From Bacteroidota bacterium (GTDB lineage Bacteria; Bacteroidota; Bacteroidia; AKYH767-A; 2013-40CM-41-45): a stretch of 64,000 nt of DNA. The stretch spans positions 1,054,001 through 1,118,000 of the forward strand of contig JADJON010000001.1 of assembly GCA_016713765.1 (NCBI GenBank), written 5' to 3'. The notes beneath the pieces are model-generated. The model was not told where the DNA came from. It saw only the letters and a list, made by a program, of their open reading frames with translations, and made no database searches. A program made the translations under genes and the position numbers. Shown one piece after another: positions 41,401 to 50,379 of this stretch (its first letter is position 1; every line of letters starts with the position of its first letter).

Positions 41401-42774
41401 GGTACTTATGACGCCGATGAGAATACCGGTGTCAATTTCAAGACGATCAACATCCTCAACGATGACGTGAACGCCGTAACCCGGCAATCCATCCCGACGC
41501 AAGACACACGCAACGGTTTCTTCGAGGGCCGCCTGAACCGGAAGATCACAAACGTCGGCACCAAGAACGAATACCTGTTCCCACTCGGCTTCCGCCGAAA
41601 AACCTTCAGCGGCGCATTGGGCGATTATTTCTATACACCTTCGCTGATCTCGTTCAATTCCGTGACCAACGCGAATCGTTATGTGGTCGGTACGTTCCTG
41701 AACAGCAACAACAACTTCATGGTCGACGGTGTCTGGATCGGCACCACCGGCCACGGTTGCGGCAATCCGTTCGAGATCGACGACCAGGGCGGGCCGACCG
41801 CTTCGACCTGCCTGAACAAGGAGATCGATATGATCGGCGACTACTATTGGGACTTCCAGGAGAACAACGGTCCGAACGTGACTGGTGATCCTGCCATCAG
41901 CACGGGAGCACTCGGTGCGGTTGATTACGATATTCAACTGGTAGGCGATAAAGTGGCGCTGATGGCGCTCGACGGCTTGAGCGGATCGGAACTGCGCGTG
42001 GTCAAGCGTCCGAGTGTAGCCGTGCCCGACAGCACCGGCCAGGGGGCTTGGATTACGACCCAGGGAACACATTCCGGTACGGATCTCAGCGTTAACACGG
42101 GTATGTCCATGTACTCGGTATCCAACCTCTTCCTGCAGGGTGGTCGTCGCGATGGACTCACGTCCTTCTCCGGCTTCGCGCTGACGGGTAACGGACCTTC
42201 TCCGCTGCCGGTTGAACTGCTCGAGTTCAGCGCGCGGAAGCAGGGTAGTGCCTCGGTGCTTTGCGAATGGTCAACCGCTTCGGAGACCAATAATGCCTAC
42301 TTCGACGTAGAAGTATCCCGTGGCAATGAAGACGGTTTGTCATTCAAGGCGATCGGTCGTGTTCCTGGTCGCGGAACCACCACAGAGACGAATCATTATC
42401 AATGGGTGGATGAAGCCCCGGTGACAGGCATCAATTACTACCGGTTACGCCAGGTCGATTATGACGGAACGGAATCGTATTCCAGTCCGGTCGCGGTCTT
42501 GTTCAACGACGACGCTTCCTTCGAGCTCGTCGGCCTTGCTCCGAATCCATGTAAAGAAGAAACACGCGCGCTGTTATGTGCCGCTCATCCCGGAGAACTG
42601 AAGATCCAATTGTCGGATGTTTCCGGACGTCTGCTCACTTCCGGTACGCAATGGCTCGACATCGGTAGCGCCACGATCCGCGTTTCACTTCCTGCTAAAA
42701 CAGCGGCCGGTGTCTATACCTTACGCTTCGATTTCGAAGGACAAGTAAGGTTCGCGAAGCTGGTGGTCGAATAG
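38470..42774 (+). CDS. Large secreted beta-helix-like protein with T9SS sorting domain
   Basis: 1434 residues. Signal peptide within the first ~35 residues (MPYNLQSLPKARTCFQAILTLVCFLQVSLS...). Residues ~100-800 are Asn/Gly-rich with repeated ITNNxIG/ITGNxIG-like strands (ITNNVIGSSTG, LTGNTIGGIAF, VNGNTIGNSTA), as in right-handed parallel beta-helices. A Cys-containing region near 810-850 (YTWVGAIDDRWCEPCNWD) resembles the MAM/GEVED-less linker found in such Bacteroidota proteins. The end (PNPCKEETRALLC... to AKLVVE) is a T9SS sorting domain. Adhesion or polysaccharide binding is an inference; no enzyme site was recognised. Confidence 0.82.
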   Translation: MPYNLQSLPKARTCFQAILTLVCFLQVSLSRGQVTVAGALGGVNGAYTQLRLAFNAINTQLQGGANIVVTITGNTVETGTAQLIQSAAPWNSFTIIPSGGAARTISGNLALPLINLNGADRVKIDGLNAGGNSLTIVNNSTSALASTIQFSTDATLDTLVRLTIQGTSRGAYNLIGDGATIKFGLAGTSTGNDNNYVGFCTIGPVGASLPHIPIKSHTTSFSNDNITITDNLIFDYFATGSQSNGKGILAFTGSSTWTITNNRIYQTGTRTWPSSGSSTLENIYNCIETQSGSGYTITGNVLGYANSAGTGFTTLTSPLPLAIATNYASMLQPLIVNQTTATPSVISNNQIGGFNLTSSRAKTTPGENIFLGIYLAGGSANITNNVIGSSTGTGAINILSTSVTSVAGQPTPPVPAVGIYVKSTAAAQSTLTGNTIGGIAFTFSAPGQANCDRISFIGILADAGAGINVNGNTIGNSTAANITSTYTLGNLVGIQNLAGNTVSLFTNNTIQNFQHAGNNVASVQDAAVIGVVERPLTGNNGAEYTGNIISNLSNTNSSGGAVKVYGMIYAPTATVNLTYPKFERNWIYNLSTQSNGTTTVVGGMLISGGININLYNNMISLGSTQTQNAILNGIEQTSGGVTAYFNSVRMTGTASGGASDAIAYNYNVASGSAFTLRNNLLYNDRTGGTGQKFALRMSMGAIPAYDATRGSHNLLYSAGANFAQFGAINYNTLAGWSGACGGGDPATTSKTAQVAFTTATDLHTSDLDVRNCGIAITGVTNDFDNTLRPACIDIGCDETVVVPGTTYTWVGAIDDRWCEPCNWDRESVPGATDNAVIPPSKVRYPVLQTGTGCGNVTINDFTVQFTIPSTQSGQIDLATYTLTVNGDLNFAGTCNCTGASGGGLLTEGLIDIASTTQQQIVDIRAANNSYPGTICKLRINKVQPVAAGNAQEALLKGNLNILYNFDIANGVLLSQNGGTYDADENTGVNFKTINILNDDVNAVTRQSIPTQDTRNGFFEGRLNRKITNVGTKNEYLFPLGFRRKTFSGALGDYFYTPSLISFNSVTNANRYVVGTFLNSNNNFMVDGVWIGTTGHGCGNPFEIDDQGGPTASTCLNKEIDMIGDYYWDFQENNGPNVTGDPAISTGALGAVDYDIQLVGDKVALMALDGLSGSELRVVKRPSVAVPDSTGQGAWITTQGTHSGTDLSVNTGMSMYSVSNLFLQGGRRDGLTSFSGFALTGNGPSPLPVELLEFSARKQGSASVLCEWSTASETNNAYFDVEVSRGNEDGLSFKAIGRVPGRGTTTETNHYQWVDEAPVTGINYYRLRQVDYDGTESYSSPVAVLFNDDASFELVGLAPNPCKEETRALLCAAHPGELKIQLSDVSGRLLTSGTQWLDIGSATIRVSLPAKTAAGVYTLRFDFEGQVRFAKLVVE

Positions 42775-42777
42775 GTT

Positions 42778-42918
42778 TCCTGCCTTCGCTAAAGCTTCGG
42801 CAGGCAGGTTTCTAAGTTTCGGGCTTCCAGTTTCGAGTTTCCGGTTTTTTCCTTCCTCGCACCTCGCACCTCGCACTTCGTCTCTCGTCCCTCGCCCCTC
42901 GTCCCACGTCCCTCTACT
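42778..42918. repeat. CCTGCC palindrome plus heptamer arrays D and E
   Basis: A palindrome (42779-42804) starts four bases after the stop codon, followed by GTTTCGA/GCTTCCA units, then CCTCGCA/CCCTCGC/CCCACGT units that end three bases before the ATG of the cyclase gene. Confidence 0.85.
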
Positions 42919-42920
42919 AC

Positions 42921-43670
42921 ATGCTCATCCACTTCTCCTGGCACAACCACGACTACCGCGCTGATCTTTCGAAGCCGCACGACATCTCTTTGCCCGTGAC
43001 ACCGGGCGCGGATGCGGTGAACGCGTTTTACATCCCGTTCGTACAGTCGGAGCCTTTCCGTGCCGGCGGATTTGTAGGGGACGTCTTGCAAGGAGGATCC
43101 TGCAATGTGAATACACTGGTGTTCAATCCGCACGGGAACGGTACACACACGGAAACGGTAGGACATATATCGAAGGAGAAAGAGACGATTCACGAACACC
43201 TCCGGCAATTCTTTTTCATGGCACGTCTGATCTCGGTGACACCACGATCGTTGTTTGAAGATCGCATCATCCAGGCCGACCAGCTTGCCGCCGCGTTGGG
43301 AGAGGATCACCCCGAGGCGCTCATCATCCGCACCTATCCGAATCCGGAGAGCAAGCGGACGCATCATTATTCCGGGACCAATCCGCCCTACCTGCAACAC
43401 GAGGCCGCGACCTGGATCCGGGAACGTGGGATCAGGCACCTGTTGCTCGACCTGCCTTCGGTCGATCGGGAGGACGATGGTGGCAAGCTCTCGGCTCATC
43501 ATGCCTTCTGGCACTACCCGGAAGCCACCCGCAAAGACGCGACGATCACGGAGTTGATCTATGTCCCGGACCAGCTTCACGATGGCTGGTACCTGCTTAA
43601 CTTGCAGATTTCCAGTATAATGAATGACGCAGCGCCATCAAAACCCTTGCTTTTTTCACTAATCAAATAA
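42921..43670 (+). CDS. Cyclase-family metal-dependent hydrolase (kynurenine formamidase-like)
   Basis: 249 residues of the KynB/cyclase superfamily. The metal-binding signature HxGTHxE is read as NPHGNGTHTETVGH, with further conserved blocks LIIRTYPNPES and LLLDLPSVDREDDGGKLSAHHAFW. The reaction is probably hydrolysis of an amide or cyclic substrate, but no tryptophan-catabolism genes lie nearby. The ATG directly follows a CCCTCGC-type array with no ribosome binding site. Confidence 0.85.
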   Translation: MLIHFSWHNHDYRADLSKPHDISLPVTPGADAVNAFYIPFVQSEPFRAGGFVGDVLQGGSCNVNTLVFNPHGNGTHTETVGHISKEKETIHEHLRQFFFMARLISVTPRSLFEDRIIQADQLAAALGEDHPEALIIRTYPNPESKRTHHYSGTNPPYLQHEAATWIRERGIRHLLLDLPSVDREDDGGKLSAHHAFWHYPEATRKDATITELIYVPDQLHDGWYLLNLQISSIMNDAAPSKPLLFSLIK

Positions 43671-43941
43671 AATGATGGATTTTATTGAGCCAGCATTTTA
43701 ACTAATTTTAATTAAATATTTAACTATCAATAGTTTGAACAATAACCGGGATTGAACCGGCTTTTCATTTGCCACTTGTACTTTTTCAAGAAAACCTCCA
43801 TCAACTCCCTAAAAATCTGAATGATAGATTAGGGAAATCAGACCTATTCACGACCGCATTCTTCCTGGAGTCCTGAAAGCCCCGTCCTTAATCATTTCTA
43901 CAATTTTTTTCCCAAATCCTTTTAAAAAAAGGGCTTTCTAA

Positions 43942-43949
43942 TAAATTTG
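43942..43949 (+). promoter_or_regulatory. Possible -7 box for the act/cox operon
   Basis: TAAATTTG matches TAnnTTTG and would leave a leader of about 100 bases before actA. No convincing -33 TTTG. The surrounding gap 43671-44056 is AT-rich and otherwise holds nothing recognisable. Confidence 0.4.
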
Positions 43950-44056
43950 CACCCGTTCAAAATATGACTGTCAGATGACGGCCGGGCCTGCCTGCCATCG
44001 TCTACTGATCCGGTTAGTTGTGAGCATGTCGCTCCTGCACCGCCAATAGAAAAAAC

Positions 44057-45298
44057 ATGAACCACTGGTCCTCGTTCCGGACGATCCGCCTGGTCGGCAC
44101 TTTTCTGATCGCGTTACTCTCCTTCTCGTCGATCCAAGCCCAGGATGGTGAAGCACTCTTCAAGGCCAACTGCGCAAGTTGCCATGCTGTTAAGGAAAAA
44201 CTGGTCGGCCCCGCGCTGAAGGGGATCGAGACGCGTCGTCCCGAAGACTGGTTGATCAAGTGGATCAAGAACTCACAGACGCTTGTCAAAGCGGGCGACG
44301 ACTACGCTGTCAAGATCTATAACGACTATAACAAGGTGGCGATGCCGGCCTTCAATCTGAAGGACGACGAGATCAAAGCCATGTTGGCTTATATCAAGAC
44401 GGAGGCTGAGAAGCCGGATGCCGTCGCCGGTCCTAAAGGCCCCGCCGGAGGTGCTGCTCAGGAAGCACCGAAGCCGATCGGTTTGTACCTGATCATCGCG
44501 ATCGTGATCATCGGCGCCATCGCCATGGTGTTGCGTCGCGTACAGGACACGCTTGCCCGTACGGTCCGTCAAAAGCAGGGCTTGCCGGAACCGGCGCCCA
44601 TGACCCGTTCTCAGGCATTCGTCCACTGGTCACGCAACAACAAGAAACTCGTCGCGGTCATTCTCATTTTCCTGGCGCTCTTCGGAAGTGTCAAAGGATG
44701 GTACGCTTTGCAATCGGTCGGTATCCACCAGGGCTATCTGCCGGAACAGCCGATCAAGTATTCGCACCAACTGCATGCCGGCAAGCTGCAGATCCAGTGT
44801 ATCTACTGCCACAGCGGTGCTGAAAAAGGAAAAGTAGCCGGTGTTCCTTCGGCCAATGTGTGTATGAACTGTCACAAGTACGTACGCAAAGGTCCGGAAA
44901 CGGGCACCGAGGAGATCGCCAAGATCTACAAGGCGCTCGACTACGATCCCGACAAGGGCACCTACGGTCCGAATCCGAAGCCGCTGCAGTGGGTTCGTGT
45001 GCACAACCTGCCGGATCTCGCCTATTTCAACCACGCGCAACACGTGAAAGTCGGACAGGTTGCCTGTCAGACCTGTCACGGTCCGGTACAGGACAGCATG
45101 ACCGTCGCTTCGCAGTACTCACCGCTCACCATGGGCTGGTGTATCGACTGTCACCGCAAGACGCCGGTGAAAATGGCCGGCAACGGTTACTATGCCGGTT
45201 ACGATCATTCCAAGCTTATCCACGATCGCAATACACCCGACTCGGTCATCACGGTAGCCAAGATCGGTGGTCTGGAATGTTCCCGTTGTCACTACTAA
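44057..45298 (+). CDS. actA: Alternative complex III multihaem cytochrome c subunit (ActA), six haem sites
   Basis: Quinol:cytochrome c/oxidase oxidoreductase subunit, 413 residues. A signal peptide ending QAQD leads a mono-haem domain (NCASCHAVKEKLVGP, about residues 35-50). After one or two transmembrane helices (IGLYLIIAIVIIGAIAMVL and LVAVILIFLALFG) come five further CxxCH sites: CIYCH, CMNCH, CQTCH, CIDCH and CSRCH. The pentahaem part is the usual ActA; the N-terminal extra haem domain makes it a fused form. First gene of the actABCDEF-coxBA run. Confidence 0.93.
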   Translation: MNHWSSFRTIRLVGTFLIALLSFSSIQAQDGEALFKANCASCHAVKEKLVGPALKGIETRRPEDWLIKWIKNSQTLVKAGDDYAVKIYNDYNKVAMPAFNLKDDEIKAMLAYIKTEAEKPDAVAGPKGPAGGAAQEAPKPIGLYLIIAIVIIGAIAMVLRRVQDTLARTVRQKQGLPEPAPMTRSQAFVHWSRNNKKLVAVILIFLALFGSVKGWYALQSVGIHQGYLPEQPIKYSHQLHAGKLQIQCIYCHSGAEKGKVAGVPSANVCMNCHKYVRKGPETGTEEIAKIYKALDYDPDKGTYGPNPKPLQWVRVHNLPDLAYFNHAQHVKVGQVACQTCHGPVQDSMTVASQYSPLTMGWCIDCHRKTPVKMAGNGYYAGYDHSKLIHDRNTPDSVITVAKIGGLECSRCHY

Positions 45299-45362
45299 TA
45301 GAACAGTTACCGTCGCGGGCCTTCCGGTTCGCGACGTTTGCGCATAATCTGCCGTACACGCA

Positions 45363-48300
45363 ATGAGCCAACGCTACTGGAAAGGTGTAGAGGAACTCCA
45401 GAACGATCCGGAGTTCGCCCGCCTAAAGAACAATGAGTTCTACGAGCATCTGCCGCTGGATTCGATGATCAGCAAGAAGGCGGAAGATGTCAGCACGACG
45501 CCCCGTCGCGACTTCTTAAAGTTCCTGGGCTTCAGTGTCGCGGCCGCCTCGCTGGCAGCCTGTGAGACGCCGGTGCAGAAGACGATTCCGTACCTGATCC
45601 GTCCCGACCAGATCACTCCGGGTATCCCGAACTGGTACGCCTCGACCTATTTCGACGGCTATGACTACTGCAGCGTGCTCGTCAAGACGCGCGACGGTCG
45701 TCCGATCAAGATCGAAGGCAATACGCTGAGCTCCGTCACCCGTGGCGGTGTCAGCGCCCGCGTACAGGCCAGTGTGCTCTCGCTCTACGATAGCGGTCGC
45801 CTGAAGTCTGCTCTTGCTTCGGGTAAAGAAGCCGCCTGGGCCGACGTTGACAAGGCCATCACGACCAAACTCGCTGAGATCGCCGCTGCTGGCGGTAAGA
45901 TCCGCATCCTGTCTTCGACTGTTATCTCGCCGACCGTCTCCAAGGCGATCGCCGATTTCGCAGCGAAGTACCCGACCACCCAGCACGTACAATACTACGC
46001 TTTCTCTGCCTCCGCTCTGCACCAGGCGCACAACGAAGGATTCGGTGTCAATGCTGTTCCTTCCTATGATTTCTCCAAAGCCGATGTGATCGTCGGTATC
46101 GATTGCGACTTCCTCGCGCACTGGGTTTCTCCGATCGAGCATGCCCGTCAGTACGCCGAGACCCGGAAACTGGACGAAGGCAAGAAGACGATGTCGCGTC
46201 ATATCCAGTACGAAGCCGCGCTGAGCCTCACCGGCTCGAACGCCGACCAGCGTCACGGTATGAAGCCGTCGATGTCCGGAGCCGTTGCCGCCAACCTGTA
46301 CAATGCCGTCGCCGCGAAAGCCGGCGCTACGGCGGTAAGCGCTCCCTCGGCTGGTGAACTTTCCAAGGCGATTGAAAAGACCGCGGAAGAACTCTGGGCT
46401 GCCAAGGGCAAATCACTGGTTGTCTGCGGCACCAACGATCTTGCAACGCAACACCTCGTCGCGGGTATCAACAGCCTGCTCGAGAACTACGGTACCACAG
46501 TAGATCTAGACAATACGAACCGCATGCGTCAGGGTAACGACACGGCGTTGGCCACCCTGCTCGATGAATTGGGCAAAGGTGAAGTTGCCGCGCTGTTCGT
46601 TTACAATGCGAATCCGGTATACACCCTGCCGAACGGCACTGCCGTCGGCGAGATGATCCGCAAGGCAGGTCTCACCGTATCGTTTGCCGACCGCAACGAC
46701 GAGACCGCAGCCTGCTGCCAGTATGTTTGCCCGGATCACCACGCACTGGAATCCTGGTCCGACGCGGAACCCCGCAGCGGAGCGTATTCACTCGGTCAGC
46801 CGACCATCAGTCCGCTTTTCCAGACCCGTCCGGTTGTGGAATCGCTGCTGGCCTGGGCCGGTAGCACCATGGCTGCTCATGACTACATGAAGCAGGTATG
46901 GGCTTCTGCCATTCTCCCGAAGGCAGGCGTATCCTGGGAAAAAGCACTGCAGGAAGGTGTCGTGGAATTGGCGAAAGCCACTCCGCGCAGCGCGAAGACC
47001 TCGGCCAACCTCAGCGCCGCCGCTTCCGCGCTTCCCAAAGCAGGTTCGGGCATTGAATTGACGGTTTATGAAAAAGTCGGATTGGGCAACGGTCAGCAGG
47101 CGAACAACCCCTGGCTGCAGGAACTGCCGGATCCGATCTCCAAAGTCACCTGGGACAATTACCTCGCCGTATCGCCGAAAGACGCCCGTGAAAAAGGGTG
47201 GAAGCAGGGTAATGTGGTGCAGGTAAAAGCGGGTAACGTTACGATCAAGGCCCCGGTGGTGATCCAGCCGGGTCAGACGCCTGGAACCGTTTCGATCGCC
47301 GCCGGTTACGGCCGTACCGCTGCCGGTAAGACGGCCAACGGGGTGGGGGTTAATGCTTATCCGCTAACTTCCTTGTCCAACGGACAGATCAGCTACGCTG
47401 TCGCCGGTGTCGACGTGCAAAAGACCGCCGACGATGACCACGCGCTCGCGGCTACCCAGACCCACCACACGATGATGGGTCGCGCGATCGTGAAAGAGAC
47501 CAACCTGGCCGAGTGGACCAAAGATCCGAAGGCGGGTAACGAAGAAGAGCTCTTCCCGGTATTCGTTGGAAAAGAAAAGTCCGAACAACCTGCCAGCCAG
47601 GTATCCCTGTGGAATGAATTCCAGGATGGTCATCACCACTGGGGACTGGCCATCGACCTGAACTCGTGTATCGGCTGCGGCGCCTGTGTGGTTGCCTGTA
47701 CGTCCGAGAACAACGTTTCGGTGGTCGGTAAGGACGAAGTGATGCGCAGCCGCGAAATGCACTGGATGCGTATCGACCGTTACTACTCAAGCGATGCCGA
47801 TCCGAAGGAAGGGGAGAAGGGCGACAATACCGCGATGGAAGTGCCGAGCGACATGCCGCGCGTGGTGTTCCAGCCGGTGATGTGTCAGCATTGCAACCAC
47901 GCTCCCTGCGAAACGGTTTGCCCGGTCATCGCCACCAGCCACAGCACCGAAGGTCTCAACCAGATGACCTACAACCGATGCGTCGGTACCCGCTATTGCG
48001 CGAACAACTGTCCGTACAAAGTCCGTCGCTTCAACTGGTTCCGTTACCACGACAATCCCAAGTTCGACTACCACATGAACGACGACCTCGGCAAGATGGT
48101 GTTGAACCCGGACGTGACGGTCCGCGCGCGCGGTGTCATGGAAAAATGTTCCATGTGCGTGCAGCGCATCCAGGCCGGTAAATTGGAAGCCAAGAAAGCC
48201 GGTGTACCGGTCAAGGACGGCGACATCAACACCGCCTGCGCGCAGTCGTGCCCGACCAACGCGATCGTCTTCGGTGATTACAACGACAAGAACAGCCGTA

Positions 48301-48419
48301 TCAATAAATTCTGGGATCCGAAAGGACGCAGTTATCACTTGCTGGAAGAACTCAACGTTCAGCCGAACGTGTTCTACCTGACCAAGGTGCGCAACAGCGA
48401 AGAAGGAAAAGAAGCCTGA
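45363..48419 (+). CDS. actB: Alternative complex III molybdopterin-like/iron-sulfur subunit (ActB)
   Basis: 1018 residues. A twin-arginine-like sequence RRDFLKFLGFSVAAASLAAC lies near residues 48-67. The N-terminal ~700 residues resemble molybdopterin oxidoreductases but are thought not to bind the cofactor in ActB. The C-terminal part binds Fe-S clusters: CIGCGACVVACTSENN (about 769-784), CQHCNHAPCETVCPV, CVGTRYCANNCPYKV and CSMCVQRIQ...CAQSCPTNAIVFGD. Electron transfer from quinol to haem is the expected role. Follows actA after 64 bases. Confidence 0.94.
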   Translation: MSQRYWKGVEELQNDPEFARLKNNEFYEHLPLDSMISKKAEDVSTTPRRDFLKFLGFSVAAASLAACETPVQKTIPYLIRPDQITPGIPNWYASTYFDGYDYCSVLVKTRDGRPIKIEGNTLSSVTRGGVSARVQASVLSLYDSGRLKSALASGKEAAWADVDKAITTKLAEIAAAGGKIRILSSTVISPTVSKAIADFAAKYPTTQHVQYYAFSASALHQAHNEGFGVNAVPSYDFSKADVIVGIDCDFLAHWVSPIEHARQYAETRKLDEGKKTMSRHIQYEAALSLTGSNADQRHGMKPSMSGAVAANLYNAVAAKAGATAVSAPSAGELSKAIEKTAEELWAAKGKSLVVCGTNDLATQHLVAGINSLLENYGTTVDLDNTNRMRQGNDTALATLLDELGKGEVAALFVYNANPVYTLPNGTAVGEMIRKAGLTVSFADRNDETAACCQYVCPDHHALESWSDAEPRSGAYSLGQPTISPLFQTRPVVESLLAWAGSTMAAHDYMKQVWASAILPKAGVSWEKALQEGVVELAKATPRSAKTSANLSAAASALPKAGSGIELTVYEKVGLGNGQQANNPWLQELPDPISKVTWDNYLAVSPKDAREKGWKQGNVVQVKAGNVTIKAPVVIQPGQTPGTVSIAAGYGRTAAGKTANGVGVNAYPLTSLSNGQISYAVAGVDVQKTADDDHALAATQTHHTMMGRAIVKETNLAEWTKDPKAGNEEELFPVFVGKEKSEQPASQVSLWNEFQDGHHHWGLAIDLNSCIGCGACVVACTSENNVSVVGKDEVMRSREMHWMRIDRYYSSDADPKEGEKGDNTAMEVPSDMPRVVFQPVMCQHCNHAPCETVCPVIATSHSTEGLNQMTYNRCVGTRYCANNCPYKVRRFNWFRYHDNPKFDYHMNDDLGKMVLNPDVTVRARGVMEKCSMCVQRIQAGKLEAKKAGVPVKDGDINTACAQSCPTNAIVFGDYNDKNSRINKFWDPKGRSYHLLEELNVQPNVFYLTKVRNSEEGKEA

Positions 48420-48449
48420 TCCCACAACTCATAAGGAATCCAACACGCA

Positions 48450-49835
48450 ATGAGCCAAGCGAATCATGAATCGGTCGTCCGGGACCCGTTGATCCTCGGG
48501 AAGAAGACGTACCACCAGATGACGGAAGATATCTGCCGGCCGATCGAAGGAAAGGCCAACAAGTATTGGTGGGTATCGTTCATTATCGCCCTGACCGCAA
48601 TGATCTGGGGCCTACTCTGCCTCTCGTACACCATCGGCACCGGTATCGGCGCCTGGGGCGCGAACAAGACCGTCGGTTGGGCATGGGACATCACCAACTT
48701 CGTTTGGTGGATCGGTATCGGTCACGCCGGCACGCTGATCTCCGCCATTCTGTTGCTGTTCCGTCAGCGCTGGCGGATGTCGATCAACCGTTCCGCGGAG
48801 GCCATGACGATCTTCGCGGTAATCTGCGCGGGTCTGTTCCCGCTGTTCCACACCGGCCGTCCCTGGCTCGACTACTGGATGGTCCCGATGGCCAACCAGT
48901 TCGGTTCACTCTGGGTCAACTTCAACTCACCGCTGCTCTGGGACGTATTCGCGATCTCGACCTACTTCTCCGTTTCGCTCGTATTCTGGTACCTCGGCCT
49001 GCTGCCCGACCTTGCAACGGTACGTGACCGCTGTGTAACGCCGACCAAGCGTTTCATCTACGGTTTGCTCTCGTTCGGTTGGAAAGGCACCGCGCGCGAC
49101 TGGCACCGCTTCGAGGAAGTTTCGCTCGTACTGGCCGGTCTTTCCACGCCGCTCGTACTTTCGGTACACACCATCGTATCCTTCGACTTCGCCACGTCCA
49201 TCGTTCCGGGCTGGCACACCACCATCTTCCCTCCCTACTTCGTGGCAGGTGCTATCTTCTCCGGATTCGCGATGGTATTGACGCTGATGATCATCGCCCG
49301 CAAGGTGCTGGGACTCGAGTCCTACATCACCATGCAGCACATCGAGTTGATGAACAAGATCATCATCCTGACCGGTTCGATTGTCGGGGTAGCCTACCTC
49401 ACCGAATTCTTCATCGCCTGGTACTCGGGTGTGAAGTATGAAGCCTACGCGTTCCAGAACCGTATGTTCGGTCCGTACTGGTGGGCGTACTGGAGCATGA
49501 TGACCTGTAACGTGATCTCGCCGCAGCTCTTCTGGTTCAAGAAGATCCGCACGAGCATCAATGCCACCTTCATCCTGTCGATCATCGTGAACATCGGGAT
49601 GTGGTTCGAGCGATTCGTGATCATCGTAACCTCGCTGCACCGCGACTTCCTCCCTTCGAGCTGGGTGATGTACTCCCCGACCTACATCGAAGTAGGCATC
49701 TTCGTGGGTACCATCGGCCTGTTCTTCACCTTGTTCCTCATCTTCTCCCGCGTCTTCCCGGTAATCGCACTTGCAGAATTGAAGTCGATCCTGAAGAAGA
49801 CCGGTAATCAATTCAAGAAAAAATCCGTCCTCTGA
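48450..49835 (+). CDS. actC: Alternative complex III membrane subunit (ActC, NrfD/PsrC family)
   Basis: 461 residues, with about ten transmembrane helices of the NrfD type, the quinol-binding membrane subunit. Conserved stretches include WWIGIGHAGTLISAILLLFRQRWR, PLFHTGRPWLDYWMVP, LVLSVHTIVSFDFATSIVPGWH and the charged loop in TEFFIAWYSG. It starts 30 bases after actB and ends two bases before actD. Confidence 0.95.
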   Translation: MSQANHESVVRDPLILGKKTYHQMTEDICRPIEGKANKYWWVSFIIALTAMIWGLLCLSYTIGTGIGAWGANKTVGWAWDITNFVWWIGIGHAGTLISAILLLFRQRWRMSINRSAEAMTIFAVICAGLFPLFHTGRPWLDYWMVPMANQFGSLWVNFNSPLLWDVFAISTYFSVSLVFWYLGLLPDLATVRDRCVTPTKRFIYGLLSFGWKGTARDWHRFEEVSLVLAGLSTPLVLSVHTIVSFDFATSIVPGWHTTIFPPYFVAGAIFSGFAMVLTLMIIARKVLGLESYITMQHIELMNKIIILTGSIVGVAYLTEFFIAWYSGVKYEAYAFQNRMFGPYWWAYWSMMTCNVISPQLFWFKKIRTSINATFILSIIVNIGMWFERFVIIVTSLHRDFLPSSWVMYSPTYIEVGIFVGTIGLFFTLFLIFSRVFPVIALAELKSILKKTGNQFKKKSVL

Positions 49836-49837
49836 TC

Positions 49838-50371
49838 ATGGCAAGAAGAATCTACGGCATCTTCGACGACGAGGAGATCCTGATGAGCGCGATCCCGCAG
49901 CTCAAAGGCAAAGGCGTATCGTGTCGCGACGTGCAAAGCCCGTTTCCGATCCACGGGATCGAGAAGCTGCTCAACGTCCCGCGCACGCGTATTTCCATCG
50001 CATCCTTCATGTACGGCATCACGGGTACCTCACTGGCCCTGCTGATGACCTGGTACATGATGATCCACGACTGGCCGATCAACATCGGCGGTAAACCCAA
50101 CTTCGCTTTTTACATGAACCTTCCGGCGTTCATTCCGGTGACCTTCGAGCTCACCGTATTCTGCGCCGCTCACGGTATGGCCATTACGTTCCTGCTCCGC
50201 AGCAAACTGCTGCCGGGTGTGACCGCGCCGATCCCGCATCCGCGTCTGACGGACGACAAGTTCGTGCTGCACGTGGATGTGAAGGACGAAGGCAAAATGG
50301 ACGAAGTCGTCGCCAACCTGAAGAGCGCCGGGGCTTCCGAGGTGCTCCTGAAATCGCTTCAATTCGCCTGA
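49838..50371 (+). CDS. actD: Alternative complex III subunit ActD (DUF3341)
   Basis: 177 residues of the DUF3341 family, with two transmembrane helices (SFMYGITGTSLALLMTWYMM, PVTFELTVFCAAHGMAITFLL) and a cytoplasmic C-terminal ferredoxin-fold-like tail (HVDVKDEGKMDEVV...). It is a structural subunit and binds no cofactor known. Two-base gap after actC. Confidence 0.94.
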   Translation: MARRIYGIFDDEEILMSAIPQLKGKGVSCRDVQSPFPIHGIEKLLNVPRTRISIASFMYGITGTSLALLMTWYMMIHDWPINIGGKPNFAFYMNLPAFIPVTFELTVFCAAHGMAITFLLRSKLLPGVTAPIPHPRLTDDKFVLHVDVKDEGKMDEVVANLKSAGASEVLLKSLQFA

Positions 50372-50379
50372 TCCGACCC

